A DNA stretch of 64,000 bases. It comes from an uncultured Candidatus Puniceispirillum sp. GTDB taxonomy: Bacteria; Pseudomonadota; Alphaproteobacteria; Puniceispirillales; Puniceispirillaceae. The notes below the pieces were generated by a model. It worked only from the letters and a program-made list of their open reading frames with translations, made no database searches and was not told the origin of the DNA. This document shows, piece after piece, positions 1 to 7,972 of the stretch. The stretch covers positions 124,001 through 188,000 of the forward strand of contig CAJJBY010000002.1 in assembly GCA_905182545.1 (NCBI GenBank). The letters are read 5' to 3'. Numbering within the stretch: position 1 is the first letter of the stretch; each line of letters opens with the position of its first letter. A program made the translations under genes and the position numbers.

Positions 1-1
1 G

Positions 2-181
2 GATCCAGCATTATTTAACCAATATGGCGTTGTTTTGGTTAGCCAAACCCATTGCCCAACAATAAAGGCTGCCGAATCCCGTATTTTTGTCGATTGGCTA
101 TTATCGCCCAAGGGGCAAAACGCAATTGCCACTTTCCAGCATGAAAACAGGCCTTTGTTTTTCCCAAATGCGACCCCTTAG
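2..181 (+). CDS. tupA: C-terminal fragment of a tungstate ABC transporter substrate-binding protein (TupA-like), 5' end outside the window
   Basis: Reading frame 2 is open from the first base to a TAG at 179-181 and gives 59 residues. The features LFNQYGV, a DWLLSPKGQ-like segment and a terminal FFPNA match the conserved C-terminus of TupA-type periplasmic oxyanion-binding proteins, where LFNxYGV, FIDWxxSxEGQ and FFPNA recur. In that family the protein captures tungstate outside the inner membrane for a TupB/TupC transporter. Only the end is present and no start can be seen. Tungstate supply would suit the formate dehydrogenase at 16.7-21.2 kb, whose closest architectural relatives use tungsten or molybdenum; that link is inference. 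Related molybdate/tungstate-binding proteins are the alternative. Confidence 0.72.
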   Translation, partial: DPALFNQYGVVLVSQTHCPTIKAAESRIFVDWLLSPKGQNAIATFQHENRPLFFPNATP

Positions 182-283
182 CTTGCTGCCTCGTGGTTGC
201 CGCTGCTGTCGTCGACTGTGACAAATCAGCCGATGCACCAGATACCCCATCGTCAATGCCGCGATTGAATGCTAGACTAAAAA

Positions 284-1676
284 ATGAAAAGACGTCATTT
301 CCTCACCCTCGCCGCCGCTGGTGCAACAAGCTCATTAGTTGCGCCTTCGCCTTGGAAGCGCCTCAATGCCGCAACTCCCGTGCAGCAAATCATGGCTGGC
401 AAGACACGGCTGAACATTGCTGGTGCTGGCCAGCCTGACACTGATCTCTGGCTCTATAACCAATCCTGCCCCGGCCCCATGCTGCGCTATCGCAAAGGCG
501 ATATGCTTCATGCTGAGGTTCGGAACAATCTTGACGTGGCAACGACCATTCACTGGCACGGTATTCGTAATTTGAATGAAATGGACGGTGTTGCCAATCT
601 AACGCAAGCACCGATCGAGCCGGGTGAGAGCTTTGCTTATGAATTCCCGCTAAATGACAGCGGCACCTATTGGTATCACGCCCATAATATGGGCTGGGAA
701 CAGGTGGCACGCGGGCTTTATGGCCCTTTGATTATTGATGATGACCAAGACCCTGAAGTTGACCATGATCTGTGTTTGATGATTGATGATTGGCGGCTGG
801 ATAATGATGGGCAAATTGACCAAGCCTCATTAGGCGGGTTGCATGATTGGTCACATGGTGGACGGCTTGGCAACTGGCTAACGGTCAATGGCAAATCGGC
901 ACCCGAATTTCGGGTGAAAGACAAAGCACGCATCCGTTTACGCTTGATCAGCGCCGCTAATGCGCGGATCATGACATTCCAATTGACCAATGCGTCAGCG
1001 ACTTTGATTGCGCTTGATGGCGCTTTTTGCCAGCCTGAGCAAGTGACCAAAATCACCTTGGCACCAGCGCAACGCGCCGATGTTATTCTGGATATGGATC
1101 GTGGCAGCATCGAGATTGCCGAAATCAGCACCGGCGAGCCTTATCCAGCTGCGACCGTGCTTGTTGATCCTGCGCTTGGCCCTTCAAGCCTCAGCAAAAC
1201 GCCAATTAACACGCCAAAACCGGCGGCTTTACCATCTTTGAACAAACTGCGCCGCATCCCAATTCACATGCAGGGCGGCGCGATGGGCAATTTGCAAACA
1301 GCGATGTTTGAAGGGGCGGAATTGTCACTTCGCAAATTGGCGCAAAAACACAAAAAACTTATGGGCTTTTAACGGCGAGATTGGCGATTACTCAACGCTC
1401 TTTGCCGAGATTGATCAAAATGACCTCGTATCACTTGATGTCTATAACGATACGGCATGGCGCCATGCAATGCATCTTCATGGCCATCATTTCTGGGTTA
1501 TGTCGGATGATCCGGCGCTTGCCCTTCCCTCAGGCCAGCGCGACACATGGCTTATGCAACCGCAAGAACGTATCAGCCTTGTTTTCAAGGCTGATAACCC
1601 GGGTCTATGGCTGTTTCATTGTCATATGCTAGAACATGCCGCATCAGGCATGGGCGCGGTTCTATCAATCGACTAG
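284..1676 (+). CDS. Tat-exported multicopper oxidase (one frameshift)
   Basis: Periplasmic copper oxidase of the laccase/CueO/SufI type, about 463 residues once repaired. The N-terminus carries a Tat signal with RRHFLT at residues 3-8 and an alanine-rich h-region. Copper ligands are in order: HWHG at 90-93, WYHAH at about 130-134, then after the break HLHGHHF, and HCHMLEH followed by GM, which supplies the trinuclear-site histidines, the type-1 Cys and an axial Met. The first frame ends at 1372, while the C-terminal third continues in another frame to 1676. Removing one base at the A6 run at 1352-1357 joins them. All four copper motifs survive, so a sequencing error is more likely than decay. 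The substrate (Cu(I), phenolics or Mn) cannot be told. Confidence 0.85.
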
Positions 1677-1730
1677 CCCCACGCCCAGGTCTGTTTCTCA
1701 TTTCAAGCCGTTTTGGCCAGCGGCGGCTTA

Positions 1731-2417
1731 TTAGACAACGGTAACGGTAAATGATCCGATGCCTTCGACCTCTCCAACCATCACGTCACCGCGTTCGATC
1801 GGCCCAACACCGGCTGGCGTTCCAGACATGATCAGATCACCAGCAGCAATGTCATAAAAGCGCGATAGATACGCAACCATTTCCGGCACTTTCCAGATCA
1901 TCTGGTTCAAATCACCAATTTGACGTTCGGCGCCATTGACCTGAAGCGAAATACGCCCTTGATCAAGATGCCCCGTGTCACTGGCTGGCACCAGCTCGCT
2001 CATCGGTGCCGACCTTTCAAACGCCTTGCCGATTTCCCAAGGACGGCCCATCTTTTTGGCCTCGCCCTGCAGATCGCGGCGGGTCATATCCAGCCCAAGA
2101 CCATAGCCAAACACATGATCAAGCGCATCTTCTTCACGAATATCAACACCACCACTTTTCAGCGCGACAATCATTTCCATTTCGAAATGCACATCACTGG
2201 TTTGAGGCGGATAAGGAAATTCACCGCCAGTATCAACATTTTCCGCATTTTTCTGGAAAAAGAATGGCGGTTCTTTATCCGGATCATGGCCCATTTCAAT
2301 GGCGTGATCAGCATAATTACGGCCGATACAATAGATCCGGCGCACCGGAAAAACAGCATCGCTGCCGCGAACTGGCAAGCTTACTTGCTGTGCCGGCTCG
2401 ATTACATAATTAGTCAT
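1731..2417 (-). CDS. Fumarylacetoacetate hydrolase family protein
   Basis: A 228-residue cytosolic enzyme of the FAH superfamily, the size of fumarylpyruvate and acylpyruvate hydrolases, which cleave C-C bonds of 2,4-diketo acids using Mg2+ or Mn2+. Visible family features are GRNYADHAIEMG near residues 32-43, the metal-site segment HFEMEM, a GYGLGLDMTRRDLQ stretch and SGTPAGVGPI near the C-terminus. The ATG overlaps the stop of the upstream 650-residue gene by 4 bp (ATGA), with an AAGGA about 12 bases upstream, so the two are probably translationally coupled. The precise substrate is unknown; aromatic (gentisate-type) catabolism genes are not seen nearby. Confidence 0.85.
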   Translation of the reverse strand: MTNYVIEPAQQVSLPVRGSDAVFPVRRIYCIGRNYADHAIEMGHDPDKEPPFFFQKNAENVDTGGEFPYPPQTSDVHFEMEMIVALKSGGVDIREEDALDHVFGYGLGLDMTRRDLQGEAKKMGRPWEIGKAFERSAPMSELVPASDTGHLDQGRISLQVNGAERQIGDLNQMIWKVPEMVAYLSRFYDIAAGDLIMSGTPAGVGPIERGDVMVGEVEGIGSFTVTVV

Positions 2418-4363
2418 CTTGGAATTTTCCTTTTTACCAATAACAAAGCAAATAGATTAAACAGACCGGCGTGCACCATAATAGCCCACGCGCCGTTCAA
2501 GATAGGCAAGAATTCTGCAATCAAGAAAGATTTACTGTCAATGGAATAGCAGTCAAATTGGCACTTAGAAAGAGGCCTAAAACGCTTTACCTTACCAGAA
2601 TCTAATTGCTGCGGCACACCCCATGCGCCAAGCGTTACCGTTTTGACCACATCGCTATCAATCAATTCAATTGGCAAGGGATTTGGCGCTGGTGGCGCAT
2701 CCCATCCGATTGCCGCCAAGCATTCATCTGCATTTGCGCTATCAGGCTTGGCCGCAGCATTTTTATAGGCCCATTCCCCCTTTTCGATACGCCCATAGAT
2801 TTTCGCGCTGTCCTGATCGGCAAATTCCAGCTTTGGCAACGCCTCAATACATTGCCGCAGAAATTGATAGCTTGGTATCCATTCAGGATTTAACACATCT
2901 TCGGGTCGTGTTGCGGCAACATTGACCTCTTTAAATCGATCAATATTAGACAAGGCCACCGGATCAAGAACCGTCATTGAACCATTACGGCCAAAGGCAA
3001 TTGTTTTTGGCAATTCGCCAAGCGGAACATCATTATCCAGAAATTCAAAATAAATGTTTTTATCGGTGATCGACATCCATGAAAAAAATAATTCGGGAAT
3101 GCCGGTGAAAGCCTCGATATTGTGATAGAGAAGATCATCCACCGCCTTGTAACGCGCGGTTGTCAGCCCACGTTGCCATGCACGTTCAACGGTTGCTGGC
3201 GGCGGCGTGATCGCAAAAAACAAAAATACCGTCGATCCAAACCGGCTCAATAGCGTGCTTTTGTAATCGCCCTCACTATCAATTTTGAAACTATCAAATC
3301 GAAACCGGTCAATCAGCAAATGTGGAACAGTTTTTTTCTTCGCCTTTTGCGCCATATACCGATCAAGCTTTTTATCAACAAATTCAAGTTCACGACCAGT
3401 CAACATAGCGGCATATTTATAATCAACACCAAGACTGTCATAATCCAGTAGATATTTGCGCCAATAATCCGGGCTGATAAGGGCAAAATCTTCCCATGGC
3501 ACGCCCATGCGTTCGGCAAGAAGCCGTTGTTGTGGGCGGATCGTGCTTTTCCCAGCGGCCGACGCCCCCTTTGTATTCATCACAATTGGTTCGCTTTGCG
3601 CTGGCAAAAACTGATAGCCCTCGGCCTTGGCCGCATTTTCAAAAATTGGCGCAATCAAATGGCCGATTTCGGCACTGCCCTGATCATTGCAAAACACCCG
3701 AAGCGCCAGCTCGACAATCAATTGCCGGTCAGTAACAATGCGCCCCTGCTTTCCCAAAATGCCACTCACCACACTAATCAGCGCGGTCATGCAGGCGGCG
3801 GGGAAATCATCCTCATTGCCTACCCGCTGCCGCAATTGATCCAAGGCCTCTAGTTCCGGCGGTTTTGTGGTTCGATCGATGGGTTCCGGTTGCCGTTTCA
3901 AAAATCCGAAAAAACCTGATTTTGGTTTTTTCTGCGGCGCATCAAAAGAACAGATTTCATCGACAAGCAAGGTCAGTTCATGTTTGGCGCGTTGCCGCAC
4001 AAGGTCAAACCCCACCGCGATATCCTGCATTTCGGGAACCATATAACCGCGATAGATCGAATCAACCATGCCGCGAAGCTGCAAACCCAGATATTCATAG
4101 CTTGGTCCATCGGGAACCGATAAATCAGCAGTGACACGGATCAGCACCTCATGCGCGACAAGCCGTTCCACCTTTAAGGCGCAAAGCTGTTCGACTGGAA
4201 GGCCGGAAAAATCAGCCGCTTCTTTGGCCTGCTGATAGCCAACATCGCTATTTTCAAGCCGGAATAAGGTGATAAGTGGCAACAGCCTTGTTGGCAAATT
4301 GGAACTAAGGCCTGGGTTCCATGCGTGATATTCACTATCGGGCAAAGATGGTTTTTGAGCCAT
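2414..4363 (-). CDS. Large P-loop protein, zeta-toxin/polynucleotide-kinase-like core; function unknown
   Basis: About 649 residues from the ATG at 4363. An earlier in-frame TTG at 4387 lies inside the terminator of tctA and is unlikely. I do not recognise the first 250 residues; they are mostly soluble, with a Lys/Pro-rich linker near 145-170. A Walker A motif GASAAGKST sits at about residues 266-274, followed by a region resembling zeta-toxin-like kinases (LISPDYWRKYLLDY, HLLIDRFRFDSF, then a helical part with repeated Arg). The C-terminal 100 residues are unplaced. No signal peptide or membrane segment is evident. The stop overlaps the FAH gene by 4 bp. An ATP/GTP-dependent phosphotransferase is plausible; no partner antitoxin is visible. 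Confidence 0.7.
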   Translation of the reverse strand: MAQKPSLPDSEYHAWNPGLSSNLPTRLLPLITLFRLENSDVGYQQAKEAADFSGLPVEQLCALKVERLVAHEVLIRVTADLSVPDGPSYEYLGLQLRGMVDSIYRGYMVPEMQDIAVGFDLVRQRAKHELTLLVDEICSFDAPQKKPKSGFFGFLKRQPEPIDRTTKPPELEALDQLRQRVGNEDDFPAACMTALISVVSGILGKQGRIVTDRQLIVELALRVFCNDQGSAEIGHLIAPIFENAAKAEGYQFLPAQSEPIVMNTKGASAAGKSTIRPQQRLLAERMGVPWEDFALISPDYWRKYLLDYDSLGVDYKYAAMLTGRELEFVDKKLDRYMAQKAKKKTVPHLLIDRFRFDSFKIDSEGDYKSTLLSRFGSTVFLFFAITPPPATVERAWQRGLTTARYKAVDDLLYHNIEAFTGIPELFFSWMSITDKNIYFEFLDNDVPLGELPKTIAFGRNGSMTVLDPVALSNIDRFKEVNVAATRPEDVLNPEWIPSYQFLRQCIEALPKLEFADQDSAKIYGRIEKGEWAYKNAAAKPDSANADECLAAIGWDAPPAPNPLPIELIDSDVVKTVTLGAWGVPQQLDSGKVKRFRPLSKCQFDCYSIDSKSFLIAEFLPILNGAWAIMVHAGLFNLFALLLVKRKIPR

Positions 4364-4384
4364 ATTTCGTGATCCAATCAACGC

Positions 4385-4414
4385 CAAAAATAGGAAGGGG
4401 CACCGAAGTGCCCC
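4385..4414 (-). terminator. Rho-independent terminator of the tct operon, UUCG tetraloop
   Basis: On the minus strand GGGGCAC-TTCG-GTGCCCC forms a 7-bp GC-rich stem closed by a UUCG-type loop at 4397-4414, followed by TTCCTATTTTT. It begins 8 bases after the tctA stop and ends just before the next gene. Confidence 0.9.
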
Positions 4415-4421
4415 TTTTGTT

Positions 4422-5942
4422 TTATGCCGTTTGTCTTATCTTGTCGCGGATTAACTTGAACAATGGCAAGAGGATCAGCACGATGGCAATGATCGTGATC
4501 GGCCCGGCGATTGGTCGGTTGAAGAAGATCATGAAATCACCGTCAGAGAATAAAAGCGACTGCCGCAGTTTTGGTTCAGCAATCGGTCCTAAAACAATAG
4601 CGAGAACTGCTGGCGCCACTGGATAATCCAACAACCGCAAGAAAAAAGCACATACTCCAACAATAACCATCAACCAGACATCAAACATATCCTGATAGGC
4701 CGCAAACGTTCCAACAAGCGAAAGTACGAAAATCAGCGGTGCTAGAATAGTAAACGGCATCCGAAGCATCCACAAAAACACCGGAATGAAGGCCAAATTG
4801 ATTAAGACAGCAATCACGTTTGAGATATAAAATGACCCGATCAGTGGCCAAACAAAATCAGGTTGATCGGTAAACAACAACGGTCCTGGCTGCAAACCCC
4901 AAATCACCATACCGGCGAGAAGAACAGCCGTTGTTGGCGACCCCGGAATCCCAAGGGTCATCATTGGCAACATTGCTCCTGTTGACGCTGAGTTATTTGC
5001 TGCTTCGGGTGCCGCAACCCCATCGATAGAGCCTTTGCCATATTCATTTGGATTACGAGAAGTCAGCTTAGCGACACCATAGGCCATCAATGACCCTGGA
5101 GTTGCCCCCGCAGCTGGGAGTATGCCAACAAAGAAGCCCAAAAATGAGCCAATAACTGTGCCCCGCCATGCGTGTCGGAACTCCTTAATGGCATCAATAA
5201 CTGCCCGCGCAGTCACATCAACATTGGACATTGATGAACCATGCCGCGACGTATTGATGGTCCAGAGCATCTCACCGATACCATAAACGCCAATAGCGAG
5301 CACAAGAAACCGTATACCATGCGAAAACCCGGTAATATCAAAGAATATCAAACGCGGTTCCCCTGAGACAATATCAAACCCAACCGTTGCCAACACGAGA
5401 CCGATACAAATCGAAAAGATTGTCTTAGGAATATCATCACCGCCAAGCCCGACAAAAGTCGCAAAGGCAAGTAACATCAGCGCAAAGACTTCAGGATCGC
5501 CAAATGACAGGGCAACAGCCGCCAGCAGGGGTGCAAAAGCCGTAAACATAACGTTTGAGACCGTGCCGCCAGCAAAAGATGCTAAGGCAGCAGCTACAAG
5601 CGCTATGTGCGCTTTTCCAGCCAACGCAAGAGGGCGGCCGTCAAAGGTTGTTGCAACCGCGGTTGACGCCCCCGGAATGCCAAGCGTAATCGATGAAATC
5701 GCACCACCATACATTGCCCCATAATAGATTGAGGCAAGGAAAATCATCGGTGATGTTGCACCACCTGTGTACCCCTGAATAACGAAAGTGAAAGGCAGCA
5801 GAATGGCGACACCATTCACCGATCCCAAGCCAGGCATTGCACCAACAAACAAGCCAACAATCACACCAATAATTGCGAGACCAAGATTGATAGGCTCAAG
5901 CGCAACCAAAATGCCATTCATAAGAGATGCTATAACATCCAT
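4422..5942 (-). CDS. tctA: Tripartite tricarboxylate transporter, large permease subunit TctA
   Basis: A 506-residue polytopic inner-membrane protein with about twelve hydrophobic segments and the TctA-typical glycine-rich motifs GAMPGLGSVNGVAILLPFTF, ITLGIPGASTA and PAAGATPGS, plus TLGIPGSPTTAVLLAGM in the second half. With TctB it forms the cation-driven permease fed by a periplasmic TctC protein. It is last in the order tctC-tctB-tctA and is followed by a strong terminator. The three tct genes lie directly downstream of oxc, frc and a formyltransferase gene on the same strand, so an oxalate or related small-carboxylate substrate is a reasonable guess, not shown. The tct genes look somewhat more AT-rich than the housekeeping part of the window. 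Confidence 0.95.
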   Translation of the reverse strand: MDVIASLMNGILVALEPINLGLAIIGVIVGLFVGAMPGLGSVNGVAILLPFTFVIQGYTGGATSPMIFLASIYYGAMYGGAISSITLGIPGASTAVATTFDGRPLALAGKAHIALVAAALASFAGGTVSNVMFTAFAPLLAAVALSFGDPEVFALMLLAFATFVGLGGDDIPKTIFSICIGLVLATVGFDIVSGEPRLIFFDITGFSHGIRFLVLAIGVYGIGEMLWTINTSRHGSSMSNVDVTARAVIDAIKEFRHAWRGTVIGSFLGFFVGILPAAGATPGSLMAYGVAKLTSRNPNEYGKGSIDGVAAPEAANNSASTGAMLPMMTLGIPGSPTTAVLLAGMVIWGLQPGPLLFTDQPDFVWPLIGSFYISNVIAVLINLAFIPVFLWMLRMPFTILAPLIFVLSLVGTFAAYQDMFDVWLMVIVGVCAFFLRLLDYPVAPAVLAIVLGPIAEPKLRQSLLFSDGDFMIFFNRPIAGPITIIAIVLILLPLFKLIRDKIRQTA

Positions 5943-5972
5943 ATCATTATTCCTCAGTTATTCTGATGGTGC

Positions 5973-6503
5973 CTAAAGAAACATTTCGTATAAGGGAATA
6001 AACAGAGGCTCTGACAAACCCTTTGGAAGGACAATACGCATGGCAATGTCAAAAAAGAAAAAGCAAGCGATAACTAAACCAAAACTAATAGACAAAGTTG
6101 CCCACCAGCTGTGACGCCCCAAAAAGCGGACGTAATAAATCATGAACGCCAAGATTGCAGCGTAGAAACCAGCAATCTCAATTAAAATCAAAAAACCAAA
6201 AAGACCACCACCGACGACAAATAACATGCGTCGTCCATACCCATCTAAAAATTCTTCGTCTGATTGGGATGGGGGTGACGTTCTACGGTACCAATTTATA
6301 CCAATCCAAACAGAGCAAATTAACATGATAAAGGACAACCAAAATGGCCAAAACCCGCTACCTGGGCCTTCACCTTCTATCAACCCGATATTGTCAAAAC
6401 GGGCAATGTCAGGATTCCAGTCTGGTGCCTCTCCTGACTTCCACATTAAGTATATTGAGAGAATTCCCAAGATAAATGCCGTTACAATTTCAGCTCTACG
6501 CAT
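5973..6503 (-). CDS. tctB: Tripartite tricarboxylate transporter, small permease subunit TctB
   Basis: A 176-residue protein with four predicted membrane helices: one at the N-terminus (VTAFILGILSIYLMW), one near residues 50-70 and two in the C-terminal half. This is the usual TctB layout and length. It has little sequence conservation, so the call rests on size, topology and position between tctC and tctA, with 30-bp gaps on either side. It should be co-transcribed with both. The loop after helix 1 is long and probably periplasmic. Confidence 0.85.
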   Translation of the reverse strand: MRRAEIVTAFILGILSIYLMWKSGEAPDWNPDIARFDNIGLIEGEGPGSGFWPFWLSFIMLICSVWIGINWYRRTSPPSQSDEEFLDGYGRRMLFVVGGGLFGFLILIEIAGFYAAILAFMIYYVRFLGRHSWWATLSISFGLVIACFFFFDIAMRIVLPKGLSEPLFIPLYEMFL

Positions 6504-6537
6504 ATCTTAGAACTCCTCTCAATATTTTTTTACGACG

Positions 6538-7539
6538 CTATTTAATTGCGCCAGATGCCTTCAAGATTTTTGTATGATTCTTGATTTGGTCAGCCCAATA
6601 AGCTTTGAGCGCGTCACCAGACATCAAATCACCCATGAGTGATTTCTTTGACTTGTACTTCTGCCAATCTGCTGAGGCATAAACTTTTGCAAACAGATCA
6701 GTATAGTAAGCTTGTGCTTTTTCAGACATTCCAGGTGCACCAACAACCGACCGTTGCATGAAATATGACCAGCTAATCTGCTTACCACCTGCAAACACTT
6801 CACTCAATGTTGGCACATTTGGGAACATTGGCAGACGCGATTTGGTGAATGCAACCAATGGAACCATAGTGCCTGCCTCGTAGAAACCAAGAGCTTCTGA
6901 TGGGTTATTTACAGATGAATTCAACTGCTTACCAGCAACCTGCTTTGCAACAGCTCCACCGCCCTTATATGGAATATATTTCATAGATAAACCATAGTTT
7001 TTGTTCAGGAAGTCGGTGATGATGTTGTCTTCAGAGTTTTTGCCGGTACCACCCATTACCCACTTATTGCCGTCGGCTTTTGCTTTTGCCAGGAACTGGG
7101 CAAATGTTGTTAGGCCACTATCCTTGTGCACCCAAAGCAAAAATGTGTCTTCAGCCATGCGAGCTACTGGAGCAAAGCTCAAGCTGTCGATTTTCAGGCC
7201 GGGCTGACGAAGCGGCGTTGTATAAAATGAGTTCAACGTCACCATGATTGTATGATCTGGGTCACTGGCGTTAGAGGCTGCAATTAACGCCTCGGCCCCA
7301 GATCCACCTGACTTGTTTGTTGGAACCAACGGTCGATTAGAGAGATTTTCTTTCTCTACAATTGCTTGCATCAATCGAGCCATTTTATCAGCACCACCGC
7401 CTTTACCCGCCATGATGATAAAATCAATTGGCTTTGTAGGCTCCCAGCCATGGCTTCCGGCTACCGCAACACCTGATACTGACGTTGCCGCCAATGCCAT
7501 GCCAACTGCACCGAAAAATAGTTTTTTAATAGACTTCAT
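6538..7539 (-). CDS. tctC: TctC/Bug-family periplasmic solute-binding protein
   Basis: A 333-residue extracytoplasmic receptor of the Bug family. The start at 7539 is preferred over the upstream ATG because a perfect AAAGGAGGAG precedes it by 4 bases and it begins a clean signal peptide (MKSIKKLFFGAVGMALAA, cleavage near VAVAG). Family hallmarks are the KPIDFIIMAGKGGGADKMAR segment near the N-terminus, where Bug proteins bind the carboxylate through the beta-strand/loop, and the YIPYKGGGAVAKQVAGKQ segment. The ligand is unknown; the receptor gene comes first of the three, as usual for TTT operons. The strong ribosome-binding site suggests it is made in excess over TctAB. Confidence 0.92.
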   Translation of the reverse strand: MKSIKKLFFGAVGMALAATSVSGVAVAGSHGWEPTKPIDFIIMAGKGGGADKMARLMQAIVEKENLSNRPLVPTNKSGGSGAEALIAASNASDPDHTIMVTLNSFYTTPLRQPGLKIDSLSFAPVARMAEDTFLLWVHKDSGLTTFAQFLAKAKADGNKWVMGGTGKNSEDNIITDFLNKNYGLSMKYIPYKGGGAVAKQVAGKQLNSSVNNPSEALGFYEAGTMVPLVAFTKSRLPMFPNVPTLSEVFAGGKQISWSYFMQRSVVGAPGMSEKAQAYYTDLFAKVYASADWQKYKSKKSLMGDLMSGDALKAYWADQIKNHTKILKASGAIK

Positions 7540-7777
7540 AGTCTCCTCCTTTGTTTGGACATTATTTAGATACACCTTGTGGTTCAAAACTTTAAGTAAA
7601 TTAATGTAATATTGTAAACGGTGTTTAATTTACAAAACACAAAGCTGTTTGTTGTCACTCTTATTCTATTACGGTGACTTAATTAAATTTATTTTACAAC
7701 TCTTCAATTATATCTCAATTCATTTCAAAATTACTGGATTTGACCAATTCAAAACAGCCCCGTTTAATGTTTTCACA
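7540..7777. other. AT-rich leader between the fhs remnant and tctC
   Basis: This 238-bp AT-rich stretch holds no supportable ORF. It may carry a separate promoter for tctCBA, but I see no convincing -35/-10 pair with proper spacing. Confidence 0.5.
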
Positions 7778-7970
7778 CTAAAACAAGCCATCAATCTCAC
7801 CATTTTCATTTGTAAAAATAGTCTTGACGGCCGGATTACTTGGCAAACCAGGCATTATCATAAGCAGATGGAAACAGCTCAGCGGACAATATGCCAACGC
7901 CATCACCAATTTCAAAAATTGACTTCTTTTTCGCCGCGCGTGCGATTTCTATTTCTGTTAAGAGGCTCAC
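7778..7970 (-). pseudogene. fhs: Internally deleted remnant of formate-tetrahydrofolate ligase (N- and C-terminal ends joined)
   Basis: Three bases after the stop of the formyltransferase gene, a GTG at 7970 opens a frame containing TEIEIARAAKKKSIFEIGD and then GILSAELFP. This matches the start of Fhs (IEIAxAAxxKPIxEIxxxLGI...LxxYG). The homology stops abruptly and, in a shifted frame, resumes with MIMPGLPSNPA and ends NENGEIDGLF-stop at 7778, matching the Fhs C-terminus (IMTMPGLPKxPAA...DxNGxIDGLF). About 500 of the usual 557 residues, including the ATP P-loop and folate site, are absent, equal to about 1.5 kb. The piece shows that fhs once followed the formyltransferase gene in this operon, or that clone or assembly lost it. 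Confidence 0.85.
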
Positions 7971-7972
7971 GA

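Noticed and set aside
1920-2549. 209-residue plus-strand ORF
   Set aside because: Shadow of the FAH-family gene and of the end of the P-loop gene; codon pattern is antisense.
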